Positions 8,100 to 17,160 of a DNA stretch of 64,000 nt are shown piece after piece. Positions within the stretch are counted from its first letter, which is position 1; each line of letters begins with the position of its first letter. The notes below the pieces were generated by a model. That model was not told where the DNA came from, did no database searches, and worked only from the letters and a program-made list of their open reading frames with translations. The stretch comes from UBA1494_A sp963973975 (GTDB lineage Bacteria > Bacteroidota > Bacteroidia > Flavobacteriales_E > Vicingaceae): positions 34,568-98,567 of the forward strand of contig CAXBCF010000012.1 of assembly GCA_963973975.1 (NCBI GenBank). Reading direction: 5' to 3'. The position numbers and the translations under genes are program-made.

Positions 8100-8681
8100 A
8101 TGAAAAAAGCTGAATCAATTTTCTCTGTCTTTATCCTATTAGGAATAATTCTAAAGTTGTTCGATGTTCCAGGCAACTCAATAATATTGATATTAAGTTT
8201 TTCCAGTCTAGCTGTAATTTACTTCAATTTTGGATTCCTATTTTTTAATGATATCCGACTTAGAGACATATTTAAACGAGAATCATACAAAAAAGTCACT
8301 GCAAAACGGACTGTAGGTGCTATTGCAACGGGTATTGCCCTTTCACTAATTCTGATTGGTATTTTATTTAAAATTGAGATTTGGCCTGGCAGCAGTAATA
8401 TAATTAAGCCGGGTTTATTTTTATTGAGTATCATAATCATTATAACCCTTGTGCTAAGGAAAGACCGAAAATCAAGATTTTATAAGAAGATATATACTAG
8501 GACATTAATTATTGGACTCTTTGGGATTATAGCTTATCTAATCCCTTTTGATTTACTAATCGACTTATATTATGATGATAAACCTGAGGTAGCAGAGATA
8601 ATGAAGGAAGTAATGAAAGATCCGTACAATGAGGAAAATCAAGAAGAGTTAGACAAAGCTTGGGAGAAATATTTAGAATAA
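8100..8681 (+). CDS. Polytopic membrane protein, weakly GldL-like
   Basis: 193 residues with about five hydrophobic segments. Two related blocks, GIILKLFDVPGNS and GILFKIEIWPGSS, look like an internal duplication of the LGxLFKixxWPG motif found in many Bacteroidota membrane proteins, including GldL-like ones. The C-terminus is soluble and acidic (EIMKEVMKDPYNEENQEEL). No function can be assigned. It is the only gene of cassette 3; the gap to 8988 holds two palindromes and repeat copy D. Confidence 0.65.
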   Translation: MKKAESIFSVFILLGIILKLFDVPGNSIILILSFSSLAVIYFNFGFLFFNDIRLRDIFKRESYKKVTAKRTVGAIATGIALSLILIGILFKIEIWPGSSNIIKPGLFLLSIIIIITLVLRKDRKSRFYKKIYTRTLIIGLFGIIAYLIPFDLLIDLYYDDKPEVAEIMKEVMKDPYNEENQEELDKAWEKYLE

Positions 8682-8726
8682 AAACATTGGCTAACACGCT
8701 GCATAGTGCATTGTGGGTAACCTGCT

Positions 8727-8749
8727 CCGCAGGGTTTGCAACCCTGCGG
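8727..8749. repeat. Simple GC-rich palindrome, copy 3
   Basis: CCGCAGGGTT, a short loop, then AACCCTGCGG. It is the same outer stem as at 6725 and 7913 but without the inner branch. It follows an imperfect inverted stretch near 8690-8720. Confidence 0.7.
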
Positions 8750-8827
8750 AATAAAATTATACCTCGATTGTTTATTTTTGGAAAATACAACCTAATAGTA
8801 CAAAATAATACAGAAATGGAATTACAA

Positions 8828-8850
8828 CCGAAGGGTTAAAAACCCTTCGG
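8828..8850. terminator. Perfect hairpin, possible terminator or REP-like palindrome
   Basis: CCGAAGGGTT and AACCCTTCGG pair perfectly over 10 bp around an AAA loop. No run of T follows, so termination is uncertain. Its stem is a variant of the CCGCAGGGTT palindromes nearby. Confidence 0.5.
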
Positions 8851-8860
8851 AGCGGATTAT

Positions 8861-8955
8861 CCTCTCCCTTCAATAGCAAGCAGTTATTTTTTGTATGTTT
8901 GTTTGCATCGTTTCGATAAAGCACACTGGTCTGTTTTATCGACTAGTTGTGCACC
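8861..8955 (+). repeat. Cassette-leader repeat, copy D
   Basis: Contains the shared core (one change, CAGTTATT) and an 8-bp leader stem TCGATAAA (8913-8920) with TTTATCGA (8935-8942). Compared with copy B, one stem pair is A-T there and G-C here, so pairing is kept. Confidence 0.8.
8894..8901 (+). promoter_or_regulatory. TATGTTTG promoter element in repeat copy D
   Basis: Exact TAnnTTTG match, 87 bases before the ATG at 8989. The predicted transcript would begin just ahead of the leader hairpin. Confidence 0.5.
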
Positions 8956-8988
8956 ATTTTAAAAATAACCGCATTGTAATAAATTCTA

Positions 8989-11367
8989 ATGGATAATAAA
9001 TATTCTGATTGGTTTAAAGTGGATTTGCATATTCACACAGACTATAGTAACCAAACAAAGACGAACGACTATGACGGTACTTTTGACATATCAGTTTTAA
9101 AAAATAAGCTAATAGTAAATGAGGTTAAATTATTTTCATTAACAGACCATAATATTATCAATTCAAAAGCCTATGAAGATTATTATAATGAATATTCAGA
9201 AGGTGACCCAATTCTATTGATTGGTTGTGAATTTGATATAAAGGTTAAACAAAATAATGACTCATTTTTAACTTATCATACACTATTAATATTTAATGAG
9301 ACAGATTCCATTAAGGCAAATGAAATTTCAGGCATAATTGAAACTCATTTTACAGCCAATGGTATTGACAAAAAAGATAGAAATTTAACCATTGACGAAG
9401 TTTTTGAACTATTTAATCCGTATCAGTTTTTCTTTATTCCTCATGCAGATGGACACAAAAACATAAGAGAAGCACATAAAAAAGCAGATATTTCAGTTGC
9501 CCAAAAAATGGTATTATTAATGGAATGTGCTCATGAAAAAGTTAAAGAAAAAAGCGTTCAAATCATTAATGCTGGATTTGATAAATTTAAAGAACCTGAT
9601 TTTCAAGATAAAGAAGATGAAGCATTTTTAAATTTTTCTGATAACCACAATTGTAATATTTATCCTATACCAAAAAGTGGAAATCCACATGAATTTTATT
9701 GTTTAAAAGGAGAACCAACTTATGAAACTTTAAGATTTGCATCAATAGACCCATTATCTCGTATTAGAAAACAATCTGATGTGGATTTGCTTAAAAATGT
9801 AGACAAATACATTTCATCTATTAAAATTGATACTATAAATGATGTTGAAAACTGCGAAATAGAATTCAGTCCAAATTTAAATGCGATTATAGGTGGAGCT
9901 TCCTCTGGAAAAAGTTTATTGTTTAATCTTATTGGAAAAAAAATAGAAAGCAATAAACATAAATTTAAAAGGTATTCTAAAGACGATTCAAACACACTCA
10001 TTAAATCATCAAATAGTCAAAGTTATCAAAGTGCTTTACATTTTAATAGTGATGAAATAATCTATATAAATCAAGGTGACATTGTTAATTACTTTGAAGA
10101 AGGCGATTTAACTAAATTGGTTAAAGAGTCAGAAAAAAATGAAGAACTTACAATTGCAGAAGATAGTATCAAATCTAAAAGGTTAGAATTATCAAATGAA
10201 TTTGATGAGTTTGTAAATAGATTTGATGAATTTAATAATTCTTATCATCAAGATTTTTCAGTTCAAGAAGGTGACTTTGAAAATATATTAAGTAATAGTT
10301 TTTACATAGAACAAATAAACTCAACTACAAATCCTATAAACTTTGAAGAAAAAAAAATACTCTTAAATGAAATATCATCCAATACAGAAACTTTAAAAGA
10401 AGATAAAGTATTTGAATTTACAGATGAAGAAATAAGCACTATTGAACAATTTGAACGATTAATTTTAGAAAAGAAAGAATTAATACAACATAAAAAGAAT
10501 ATTCAAATAAAAAGAGATGACTTCATCAATGATGTTAACAACATCATTACACTAAAAAATAGTCAACTAAATTCCACATCACGAGCGAAAAATGCCTCAA
10601 ATGAACGAAAAAACAACTTAATTACCTCATGTGATAAATTATTTAATTCAGCGTCAAAATTTCACAAGTCAAGTAAAAAATTAGAAGATTACAATTATCA
10701 AACAATTGAAAATATTGAAATTAATGATTCGGTTAAACTTATATTAGAAGTTGAAAATAACATTAATTTATCAAATACAATTATTGAGTGTTTAAACATT
10801 GGAAACATAAATAACTCAATCTATGTAAATTATTTAAATCTTGTAAAAGACAATTCTCAAATAAAGCATAAAAATGAATACTCAAAGCAAAATTTATCGA
10901 ATAAAATAACTAGTTCAACAAAGACAATTATTGATAAATTTAATTCCCCAACTTCTTTTTTAGATTATGGTGAAAATGGAAATTCTAAAAACAAATCACC
11001 TGGTTATAATTCAGAAATGTACTTGAAAACTATTCTACAACAAGAGAATTGTAAACTTGTGATGATTGACCAACCTGAAGATAATTTAGGGAATAGTTTT
11101 AAAAATGAAGATCTAATTAAATTATTAAGAGATTATAAGTTCAAGAAACAGATAATTATTGTAACTCATAATCCTTCAATTGTTGTTTATGGTGATGCTG
11201 AAAATATAATTTTAGCAAAAAATGAAGGTGAAAAAATTTCATACGAACAATTAGTTTTAGAACGTAAGGAAAATCAAAAATTAATAATAGATAATTTGGA
11301 TGGCGGTAAATATATTTTTGATATGCGCTCTAGAAAATACAACATAAAAAAATTACTTAACTCATGA
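8989..11367 (+). CDS. PHP phosphoesterase fused to SMC/ABC-type ATPase (TrlF-like), predicted defence protein
   Basis: 792 residues. The N-terminal PHP domain (about 1-260) has metal ligands in VDLHIHTDYS (His14, His16), LTDHN (Asp53, His54), GCEFDI (Glu81), YHTLL (His97), IPHADGH (His152) and DNHN (208-211). PHP domains are metal-dependent phosphoesterases or nucleases. An ATPase follows: Walker A GGASSGKS at 302-309, a long helical and coiled-coil insert at about 370-655, an ABC-type signature NKSPGYNSEMYL at about 668-679, Walker B LVMIDQPED at 690-698, and a switch histidine in THNPS (727). This split-ATPase layout is that of SMC/Rad50/RloC proteins. I recall PHP-AAA proteins called TrlF as candidate defence genes. 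It overlaps the next gene by 4 nt and is visibly more AT-rich than the core genes. Confidence 0.8.
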   Translation: MDNKYSDWFKVDLHIHTDYSNQTKTNDYDGTFDISVLKNKLIVNEVKLFSLTDHNIINSKAYEDYYNEYSEGDPILLIGCEFDIKVKQNNDSFLTYHTLLIFNETDSIKANEISGIIETHFTANGIDKKDRNLTIDEVFELFNPYQFFFIPHADGHKNIREAHKKADISVAQKMVLLMECAHEKVKEKSVQIINAGFDKFKEPDFQDKEDEAFLNFSDNHNCNIYPIPKSGNPHEFYCLKGEPTYETLRFASIDPLSRIRKQSDVDLLKNVDKYISSIKIDTINDVENCEIEFSPNLNAIIGGASSGKSLLFNLIGKKIESNKHKFKRYSKDDSNTLIKSSNSQSYQSALHFNSDEIIYINQGDIVNYFEEGDLTKLVKESEKNEELTIAEDSIKSKRLELSNEFDEFVNRFDEFNNSYHQDFSVQEGDFENILSNSFYIEQINSTTNPINFEEKKILLNEISSNTETLKEDKVFEFTDEEISTIEQFERLILEKKELIQHKKNIQIKRDDFINDVNNIITLKNSQLNSTSRAKNASNERKNNLITSCDKLFNSASKFHKSSKKLEDYNYQTIENIEINDSVKLILEVENNINLSNTIIECLNIGNINNSIYVNYLNLVKDNSQIKHKNEYSKQNLSNKITSSTKTIIDKFNSPTSFLDYGENGNSKNKSPGYNSEMYLKTILQQENCKLVMIDQPEDNLGNSFKNEDLIKLLRDYKFKKQIIIVTHNPSIVVYGDAENIILAKNEGEKISYEQLVLERKENQKLIIDNLDGGKYIFDMRSRKYNIKKLLNS

Positions 11368-11696
11368 TAAAAGTAAAAAACAAGTTCAATGACAGTATTT
11401 TAGAGATTACTTTTTCTAAAGAATCAGAAACAAAAAAAGAAATTAGTATTCCGGTCGCTACCGATGTAAATTTCAAAATGTTAGTTGATTATTTATTAGA
11501 AGTCATGCCCGAGAATGATAAACTTGAAATTGAATTTGAAAATTTTGATGACCAAGAAAATGTTGAAAAACTTGGGTTAATAAAAGATACAATTAATGAA
11601 ATTTATGAAAAGTTTAATCTTTCAATTATTAATGAAAGTAATGAAAATGTAACGGAAGAAGAAACAGGCGAACAAGATGATGATTTACCTTTTTAA
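11364..11696 (+). CDS. Small acidic partner protein with SSB-like C-terminal tip DDDLPF
   Basis: 110 residues, starting within the last codons of the PHP-ATPase gene (ATGA overlap), so the two are probably translated together. The body is a small alpha/beta protein I do not recognise and does not look like an OB fold. The C-terminus is an acidic linker ending in GEQDDDLPF. That is the shape of the single-stranded DNA-binding protein tip (E. coli DDDIPF; Bacteroidota SSBs commonly end DDLPF), which binds RecO, RecQ, PriA and exonucleases. It could be an adaptor that mimics SSB; this is inference. Confidence 0.65.
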   Translation: MIKVKNKFNDSILEITFSKESETKKEISIPVATDVNFKMLVDYLLEVMPENDKLEIEFENFDDQENVEKLGLIKDTINEIYEKFNLSIINESNENVTEEETGEQDDDLPF

Positions 11697-11736
11697 AACA
11701 AAAGAGCTCAATCGAGTAGACGGCTCCACCAAAACC

Positions 11737-12357
11737 TCAAAAAGGCAATAACTCCAACACTTGTTTGTAAAACATTGGAATCGCTTCAGGAATAGCGATG
11801 AAGGTAAAAAGTACGCCATAAATTGCTCCCCAAAAGTGGGCATCGTGGTCAATGTGGTCTCCGCCTTTTTTTCCTTGTCGGTAAGAGTAAACCAAATAAA
11901 TTAAAGCCCATAAAATACCCGGAAAACACAGCAATCCGTAAAGGCAAATGGAAGTGGCAGGACTGAACATAACCGAAGAAAACAACACAGCAGATACTGC
12001 CCCCGAAGCTCCAACAGAATGGTAATTGGGATTGTTTCGGTGTTTTCTGTATGACGGTAAGGTAGCAAACAAGATTCCGCCAACATACAGTAAAACAAAA
12101 TAATAGGTCCCCTGCTCGCCTAAATAAGCTTCAAAGTAGTTTTGAGTGATGTCGCCAAAGAAAAACAGCACCAACATGTTGAGAATTAAATGCCACCAAT
12201 CAGCGTGCACAAAAGCATGGCTGATAAAACGGTACCACTCTTTTCGATTCTCAGCTTGATAAGGCGAAAAATCCAACTTGTAAAACAAAGAAAGATTTTT
12301 AAATGCAGGGATTGAAACTGCAGCTGTAATTACAATAATGATGAGTGTTATTGACAT
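11737..12357 (-). CDS. Rhomboid family intramembrane serine protease
   Basis: 206 residues with about six membrane helices. Family marks: FVHADWWHLILNM in the loop and second helix, the catalytic serine in the GASGAVSAVLFSS block, and the catalytic histidine in DAHFWGAIYG. Rhomboids cut membrane proteins inside the bilayer; the substrate is unknown. The ATG is 4 bases after the parC stop, so it is probably the last gene of the topoisomerase IV operon. Confidence 0.88.
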   Translation of the reverse strand: MSITLIIIVITAAVSIPAFKNLSLFYKLDFSPYQAENRKEWYRFISHAFVHADWWHLILNMLVLFFFGDITQNYFEAYLGEQGTYYFVLLYVGGILFATLPSYRKHRNNPNYHSVGASGAVSAVLFSSVMFSPATSICLYGLLCFPGILWALIYLVYSYRQGKKGGDHIDHDAHFWGAIYGVLFTFIAIPEAIPMFYKQVLELLPF

Positions 12358-12361
12358 AGTT

Positions 12362-15124
12362 TTAAGAGAATAAGTCCATTTGTGGAGGGTCTTCTCCTTT
12401 TTCTTTAATCACAGGACTTTCACTTGCATCCTCTGAAGTATTTTCAGATTCAGCATCCTCTTCCTCCTCATCTGTTGAAGCATCCTCCTCCACTTGGCTA
12501 GCTTTCGCTTCCGGCTCCTTTGCCTTTGCTGCTTGATCAAAAGGGTTTTCCAACAATTCTTCCACCGGCACATTCAAAGCGCTTGCCGCTTCTTCAGGTT
12601 GCAATCGATCAATTGTTTTTACCTTATCATAACTCAACTTATTCCCAATGGCTTTTAATCCCTTAACGGCAATAAAATCCTTCAAGTTAAAGAACTCATT
12701 TGCTTTGGGGTCTTTGCCTTTGGTTTTGGCAAATGTCAGTTCAATTACGGTGTTGTAATCAGTTGAAACCAATTCCAACAAGCTCTTTTCATGCTCTCCA
12801 ATAAAGCTAACTTTTCGGTCGGTGTCTTCAATTAAAAAACGCTTGACGTAGTAATCTTCTTTCTCTCCATCAAAATAAACGGCAGTAACCGGTTTTTCAG
12901 GAATCCATTTTTCTATTAGAATCAAATCTTCTTCAAAATGGGTGGAAAAGTTGGTAGAAGTCAATTTATAGTGACCTGATTGAGTGATTGTTAAAATCTT
13001 GTCATCGGCACTAAATTGTCCTAAGAGCTCTCCTCTACCCTCAGAATTAATTCGCTGAACGGTATCGTCGAACCAAATTTTACGGGCACTTAAAGTTGAA
13101 GCACCTTCTTCCTTTAACTTGATTTTACTAATGATGTGTTTGGTTAAAATATTTCCATTTGCCGCCCTGCCTTTAATGGCCATTTCAGCAAAATCGGTAT
13201 CAAATTTCAGCTTTTTTAGTTTGGCTTTAGCTCTTAAAAGCACTTGAACCACTTCTGCCTCTCCATTTGGATTGGCGGTAAAGTAAAGCACCGCCGAGCC
13301 AGGCGTTCCCTTGGTCAAATCGTATTCTTTGTCTCTGGTAATGGAAGTGACCGCAAAACGCTTAATCATGGTGTTTCCAGCCTTTCCATCACGGTAAATC
13401 ATGTTGTAAATGGTTCGCTTGTCCCCTTTTTTCCAAACCCCCACATGAATGATGTTTTTCCCAACAAATGATTTTGCTTGGATTTTTTGAACCAGCATCA
13501 CTCCATCTTCTCTGAAAACAATAATGTCGTCGATATCAGAACAATCAGCAACAAACTCCGATTCCGTTTTTCTTAATCCATGCCCGATAAACCCTTCTGC
13601 TTTGTTGACATACAATTTGGTATTGGCAACAGCAACCTTCGTTGCATCAATGTTTTCGAAGGATTTAATCTCTGTTCTTCTCTCCTTTCCTTTTCCATGC
13701 TTCTCTTTAATTCTTTTGAAATAAGCAATGGCAAAATCGGTAAGGTTGGCCAAATTGTGATTGATTTCACTAATTTCCTCTTCAATTCGTTTGATTAATT
13801 CGTCGGCTTTAAAGCTGTCGAACTTAGAAATTCGCTTGATTTTTATTTCTGTTAAACGAGCAACATCTTCATCGGTAACAGTTCTGATCAAATTCTTTGT
13901 GTGTGGTTTCAAGCCTTTATGAATCGCTGTGATAATGGCCTCCCAAGTTTCACAGTCCTCAATGTCGCGGTAAATTTTATTTTCAATGAAAATTTTCTCC
14001 AAAGAAGAAAAATGCCACTGCTCTTCGAGTTCTCCTTTTCGGATTTCTAACTCTCGCTTCAGCAAATGCTTGGTTTCTTCTGTGTTTATCCGAAGAATTT
14101 CATTGACCGATAAAAACTTTGGTTTATCGTCTTCAATAATGCAGGAATTCGGAGAAACCGAAACTTCACAATCGGTGAAAGCGTAAAGCGCATCGATTGT
14201 TTTATCTGGAGAAACATTTGGTGGAAGGTGAATGATAATCTCCACCTGATCGGCAGTATTATCTTCAATCTTTTTTATCTTTATTTTTCCTTTGTCGTTG
14301 GCTTTTAGAATTGAGTCGATTAAGCCTGAAGTAGTTGTTCCAAATGGCAACTCATTAATCACCAAGGTCTTTTTATCTTCCTGCGCAATTTTTGCTCTAA
14401 TTCTAACCCTTCCCCCTCTTAAACCATCGTTGTAATTAGAAAAATCTGCCATGCCTCCAGTTAGAAAGTCAGGCATTATATTGGCTTTTTTCCCTTTTAA
14501 AATATTGATTGAAGCATCAATTAATTCATTGAAGTTATGCGGTAAAATTTTACACGCCAAACCAACTGCAATTCCTTCAACTCCTTGAGCCAATAAAAGT
14601 GGAAACTTCATTGGCAGCGTCACAGGTTCTTTCCCTCTTCCATCGTAAGAAGCAGACCATGTGGTAGTTTTTGGATTAAAAGCAACATCCAAAGCAAACT
14701 TTGAAAGCCTAACTTCAATGTATCGAGGTGCTGCAGCTCTGTCACCTGTTAAAATATTTCCCCAGTTTCCCTGAGTGTCAAGCAGCAATTCTTTTTGTCC
14801 CAACTGAACCATTGCATCACCAATGGAAGCATCACCGTGTGGGTGATATTTCATGGTATTTCCAATCACATTGGCTACTTTGTGGTAGCGCCCATCGTCC
14901 AGTTCTTTTAGGGAATGTAAAATTCTTCTTTGTACTGGTTTTAATCCATCATTTACGTGAGGCACAGCACGTTCTAAGATTACATAGGAAGCATAATCCA
15001 AAAACCATTCATTGTACATGCCGGAAACTTGAATAACATTTTCCAAGCCTTCTGAACGCTCAGATGCTTCGCTAATGTGCTCTTCCTCGTTTGGTGTATT
15101 TTCTTCTTCGTCGTTTTCTTTCAT
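12362..15124 (-). CDS. parC: DNA topoisomerase IV subunit A
   Basis: 920 residues. The breakage-reunion domain has the type IIA signature GLKPVQRRIL, HPHGDASIGDAM and the active-site tyrosine Tyr135 in AAPRYIEVRLS. The C-terminal part lacks the GyrA box and ends in a long acidic tail (residues after about 860), matching the Bacteroidota topoisomerase IV A subunit. The enzyme decatenates chromosomes together with ParE, encoded 8 bp upstream. An acidic N-terminal extension precedes the catalytic domain. Confidence 0.93.
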   Translation of the reverse strand: MKENDEEENTPNEEEHISEASERSEGLENVIQVSGMYNEWFLDYASYVILERAVPHVNDGLKPVQRRILHSLKELDDGRYHKVANVIGNTMKYHPHGDASIGDAMVQLGQKELLLDTQGNWGNILTGDRAAAPRYIEVRLSKFALDVAFNPKTTTWSASYDGRGKEPVTLPMKFPLLLAQGVEGIAVGLACKILPHNFNELIDASINILKGKKANIMPDFLTGGMADFSNYNDGLRGGRVRIRAKIAQEDKKTLVINELPFGTTTSGLIDSILKANDKGKIKIKKIEDNTADQVEIIIHLPPNVSPDKTIDALYAFTDCEVSVSPNSCIIEDDKPKFLSVNEILRINTEETKHLLKRELEIRKGELEEQWHFSSLEKIFIENKIYRDIEDCETWEAIITAIHKGLKPHTKNLIRTVTDEDVARLTEIKIKRISKFDSFKADELIKRIEEEISEINHNLANLTDFAIAYFKRIKEKHGKGKERRTEIKSFENIDATKVAVANTKLYVNKAEGFIGHGLRKTESEFVADCSDIDDIIVFREDGVMLVQKIQAKSFVGKNIIHVGVWKKGDKRTIYNMIYRDGKAGNTMIKRFAVTSITRDKEYDLTKGTPGSAVLYFTANPNGEAEVVQVLLRAKAKLKKLKFDTDFAEMAIKGRAANGNILTKHIISKIKLKEEGASTLSARKIWFDDTVQRINSEGRGELLGQFSADDKILTITQSGHYKLTSTNFSTHFEEDLILIEKWIPEKPVTAVYFDGEKEDYYVKRFLIEDTDRKVSFIGEHEKSLLELVSTDYNTVIELTFAKTKGKDPKANEFFNLKDFIAVKGLKAIGNKLSYDKVKTIDRLQPEEAASALNVPVEELLENPFDQAAKAKEPEAKASQVEEDASTDEEEEDAESENTSEDASESPVIKEKGEDPPQMDLFS

Positions 15125-15132
15125 TGTATCAT

Positions 15133-17001
15133 TTAGATCGCTTCCGCTTCAACTATATCCTCTTCTTCTTTAATGTCCAACTCAACTTTAAGATTTTCGA
15201 TAATAAACTCTTGTCGGTCGGGCGTATTTTTACCCATGTAGAACTCCAACATTTGGTGAACGGATTCTTTCCCAATCACAACAGGCTCTAAACGCATGTC
15301 TTCACCAATAAAATTGCGAAACTCATCTGGGGAAATTTCTCCAAGTCCCTTAAATCGAGTCATTTCAGGCTTTCCTTTTAAAGCTTTGATTGCATCTTTT
15401 CGCTCTTGCTCATTGTAGCAATAAAACGTTTGTTGTTTGTCGCGCACCCTAAACAATGGTGTTGACAACACATACAAATGCCCATTTTTCACTAAATCAG
15501 GAAAAAATTGCAAGAAAAATGTAATCAACAACAAGCGAATGTGCATTCCATCAACGTCGGCATCAGTTGCCAATACCACTTTATTGTAACGCAAATCTTC
15601 TAAACCGTCTTCAATGTTTAAAGCCGCTTGCAATAAGTTAAACTCTTCATTTTCGTAAACGATTTTCTTAGTTAAACCGAAGGAATTTAATGGTTTTCCT
15701 TTCAAACTAAAAACAGCTTGGGTATTCACGTCTCTTACTTTTGTGATGGAACCCGATGCGGAATCTCCCTCTGTAATAAAAAGCGTTGTTTCGTTTTTTT
15801 TGTCTTTATCTTCATTGAAATGCTGCCTGCAATCGCGCAATTTTTTGTTGTGCAGGCTTACTTCCTTCGCGCGTTTTCTAGCTAGTTTTTTAATTCCAGC
15901 TAAGTCCTTTCGCTCCCTTTCGGATTGCAGTATTTTTCGCTGTAGTGCTTCGGCAACTTCGGGATTTTCATGTAAGAAATTGTCTAGGTACTTCTTTAGA
16001 AAATCTCCAACAAAAGCGCGCATTGATGGTCCTTTAGGTCCAACTTCATTGGATCCGAGTTTGGTTTTTGTTTGAGATTCAAAAATCGGCTCCATCACTT
16101 TTACACTAACCGCTGCAACAATTGAAGAGCGAATGTCCACCGCATCATAATCTTTTTGAAAATGATCGCGAATGGTTTTTACATAAGCTTCTCTAAAAGC
16201 AGCTTGATGCGTTCCACCTTGCGTTGTATGCTGCCCGTTGACGAATGAATAATATTCCTCGCCATAGGAATTAGTATGAGTAATGGCTACTTCAATGTCT
16301 TCACCTTCTAAGTGAATGATTGGGTAGAGCGGCTGATCAGACATGTTTTTCTCCAACAAATCGTACAGTCCTCTTTCTGAATAATATTTCTCTCCATTAA
16401 AAATAATGGTTAAACCCCGATTCAAGTAAACGTAATTCCACAACATTCGCTCAATGTGCTGTGTGCGATATTGGTAAGCGTGAAATATTTCTTCGTCTGG
16501 AGTGAAAATTACTTTGGTTCCTTTTCGCTTGGTAGAAGCTTCAATTTCACCATCAAGTGTTAATTCACCTTTGCTAAATTCGGCAGCTTTTGTTTTATCG
16601 TCTCTTGTTGATTCTACTCTAAAATAATTGGAAAGAGCATTTACTGCCTTGGTTCCCACACCATTTAAACCAACAGATTTTTTAAAGGCTTTGGAATCAT
16701 ATTTTCCTCCAGTGTTGATTTTTGAAACCACATCCACCACTTTTCCAAGAGGAATTCCTCTACCGTAATCTCTAACTCTAACCGTTTTATCTTTTATGGA
16801 AATTTCAATAGTTCTTCCATTTCCCATCACAAATTCATCGATAGAATTGTCGAGAACTTCTTTTAAAAGTACATAAATACCATCATCGTAAGAACTTCCA
16901 TCGCCTAATTTACCGATGTACATTCCTGGACGCATGCGGATATGTTCCTTCCAATCAAGCGATCGGATGTTATCTTCCGTGTATTCTACTTCTTCTGCCA
17001 T
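15133..17001 (-). CDS. parE: DNA topoisomerase IV subunit B
   Basis: 622 residues. The GHKL ATPase domain has RPGMYIG, EVLDNSIDE, RDYGRGIP and GLNGVGTKAVNALS. The TOPRIM domain has FITEGDSASGS and VVLATDADVDGMHIR. The C-terminus has RFKGLGE. Length and pairing with the A subunit indicate topoisomerase IV rather than gyrase. First gene of the parE-parC-rhomboid operon, divergent from the phosphatase gene at 17161. Confidence 0.93.
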   Translation of the reverse strand: MAEEVEYTEDNIRSLDWKEHIRMRPGMYIGKLGDGSSYDDGIYVLLKEVLDNSIDEFVMGNGRTIEISIKDKTVRVRDYGRGIPLGKVVDVVSKINTGGKYDSKAFKKSVGLNGVGTKAVNALSNYFRVESTRDDKTKAAEFSKGELTLDGEIEASTKRKGTKVIFTPDEEIFHAYQYRTQHIERMLWNYVYLNRGLTIIFNGEKYYSERGLYDLLEKNMSDQPLYPIIHLEGEDIEVAITHTNSYGEEYYSFVNGQHTTQGGTHQAAFREAYVKTIRDHFQKDYDAVDIRSSIVAAVSVKVMEPIFESQTKTKLGSNEVGPKGPSMRAFVGDFLKKYLDNFLHENPEVAEALQRKILQSERERKDLAGIKKLARKRAKEVSLHNKKLRDCRQHFNEDKDKKNETTLFITEGDSASGSITKVRDVNTQAVFSLKGKPLNSFGLTKKIVYENEEFNLLQAALNIEDGLEDLRYNKVVLATDADVDGMHIRLLLITFFLQFFPDLVKNGHLYVLSTPLFRVRDKQQTFYCYNEQERKDAIKALKGKPEMTRFKGLGEISPDEFRNFIGEDMRLEPVVIGKESVHQMLEFYMGKNTPDRQEFIIENLKVELDIKEEEDIVEAEAI

Positions 17002-17160
17002 ACTATTTTTTCGAAAAATCTAAAGTAAGCATAAAGCAAAATGCAATAATTTACTTTTTAATCGAATTATTAACATCACTTTGAACAAAAGAATTTTTAA
17101 AAAAGGTTTAAATAAGCCAAACAAATAAAGCATATTTGTAACATTCCAAAAATTAGTGGA

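Noticed and set aside
5571..8955. Four repeats as a CRISPR array
   Set aside because: The spacers are whole genes of unequal length and no cas gene is present.
11364..11696. The small protein with DDDLPF end as a true single-stranded DNA-binding protein
   Set aside because: No OB-fold pattern is visible in the body and it is too short and too acidic; only the tail resembles SSB.
12362..17001. The topoisomerase pair as DNA gyrase
   Set aside because: The A subunit has no GyrA box and has the long acidic tail of Bacteroidota topoisomerase IV; the genes are adjacent, as usual for parE-parC.
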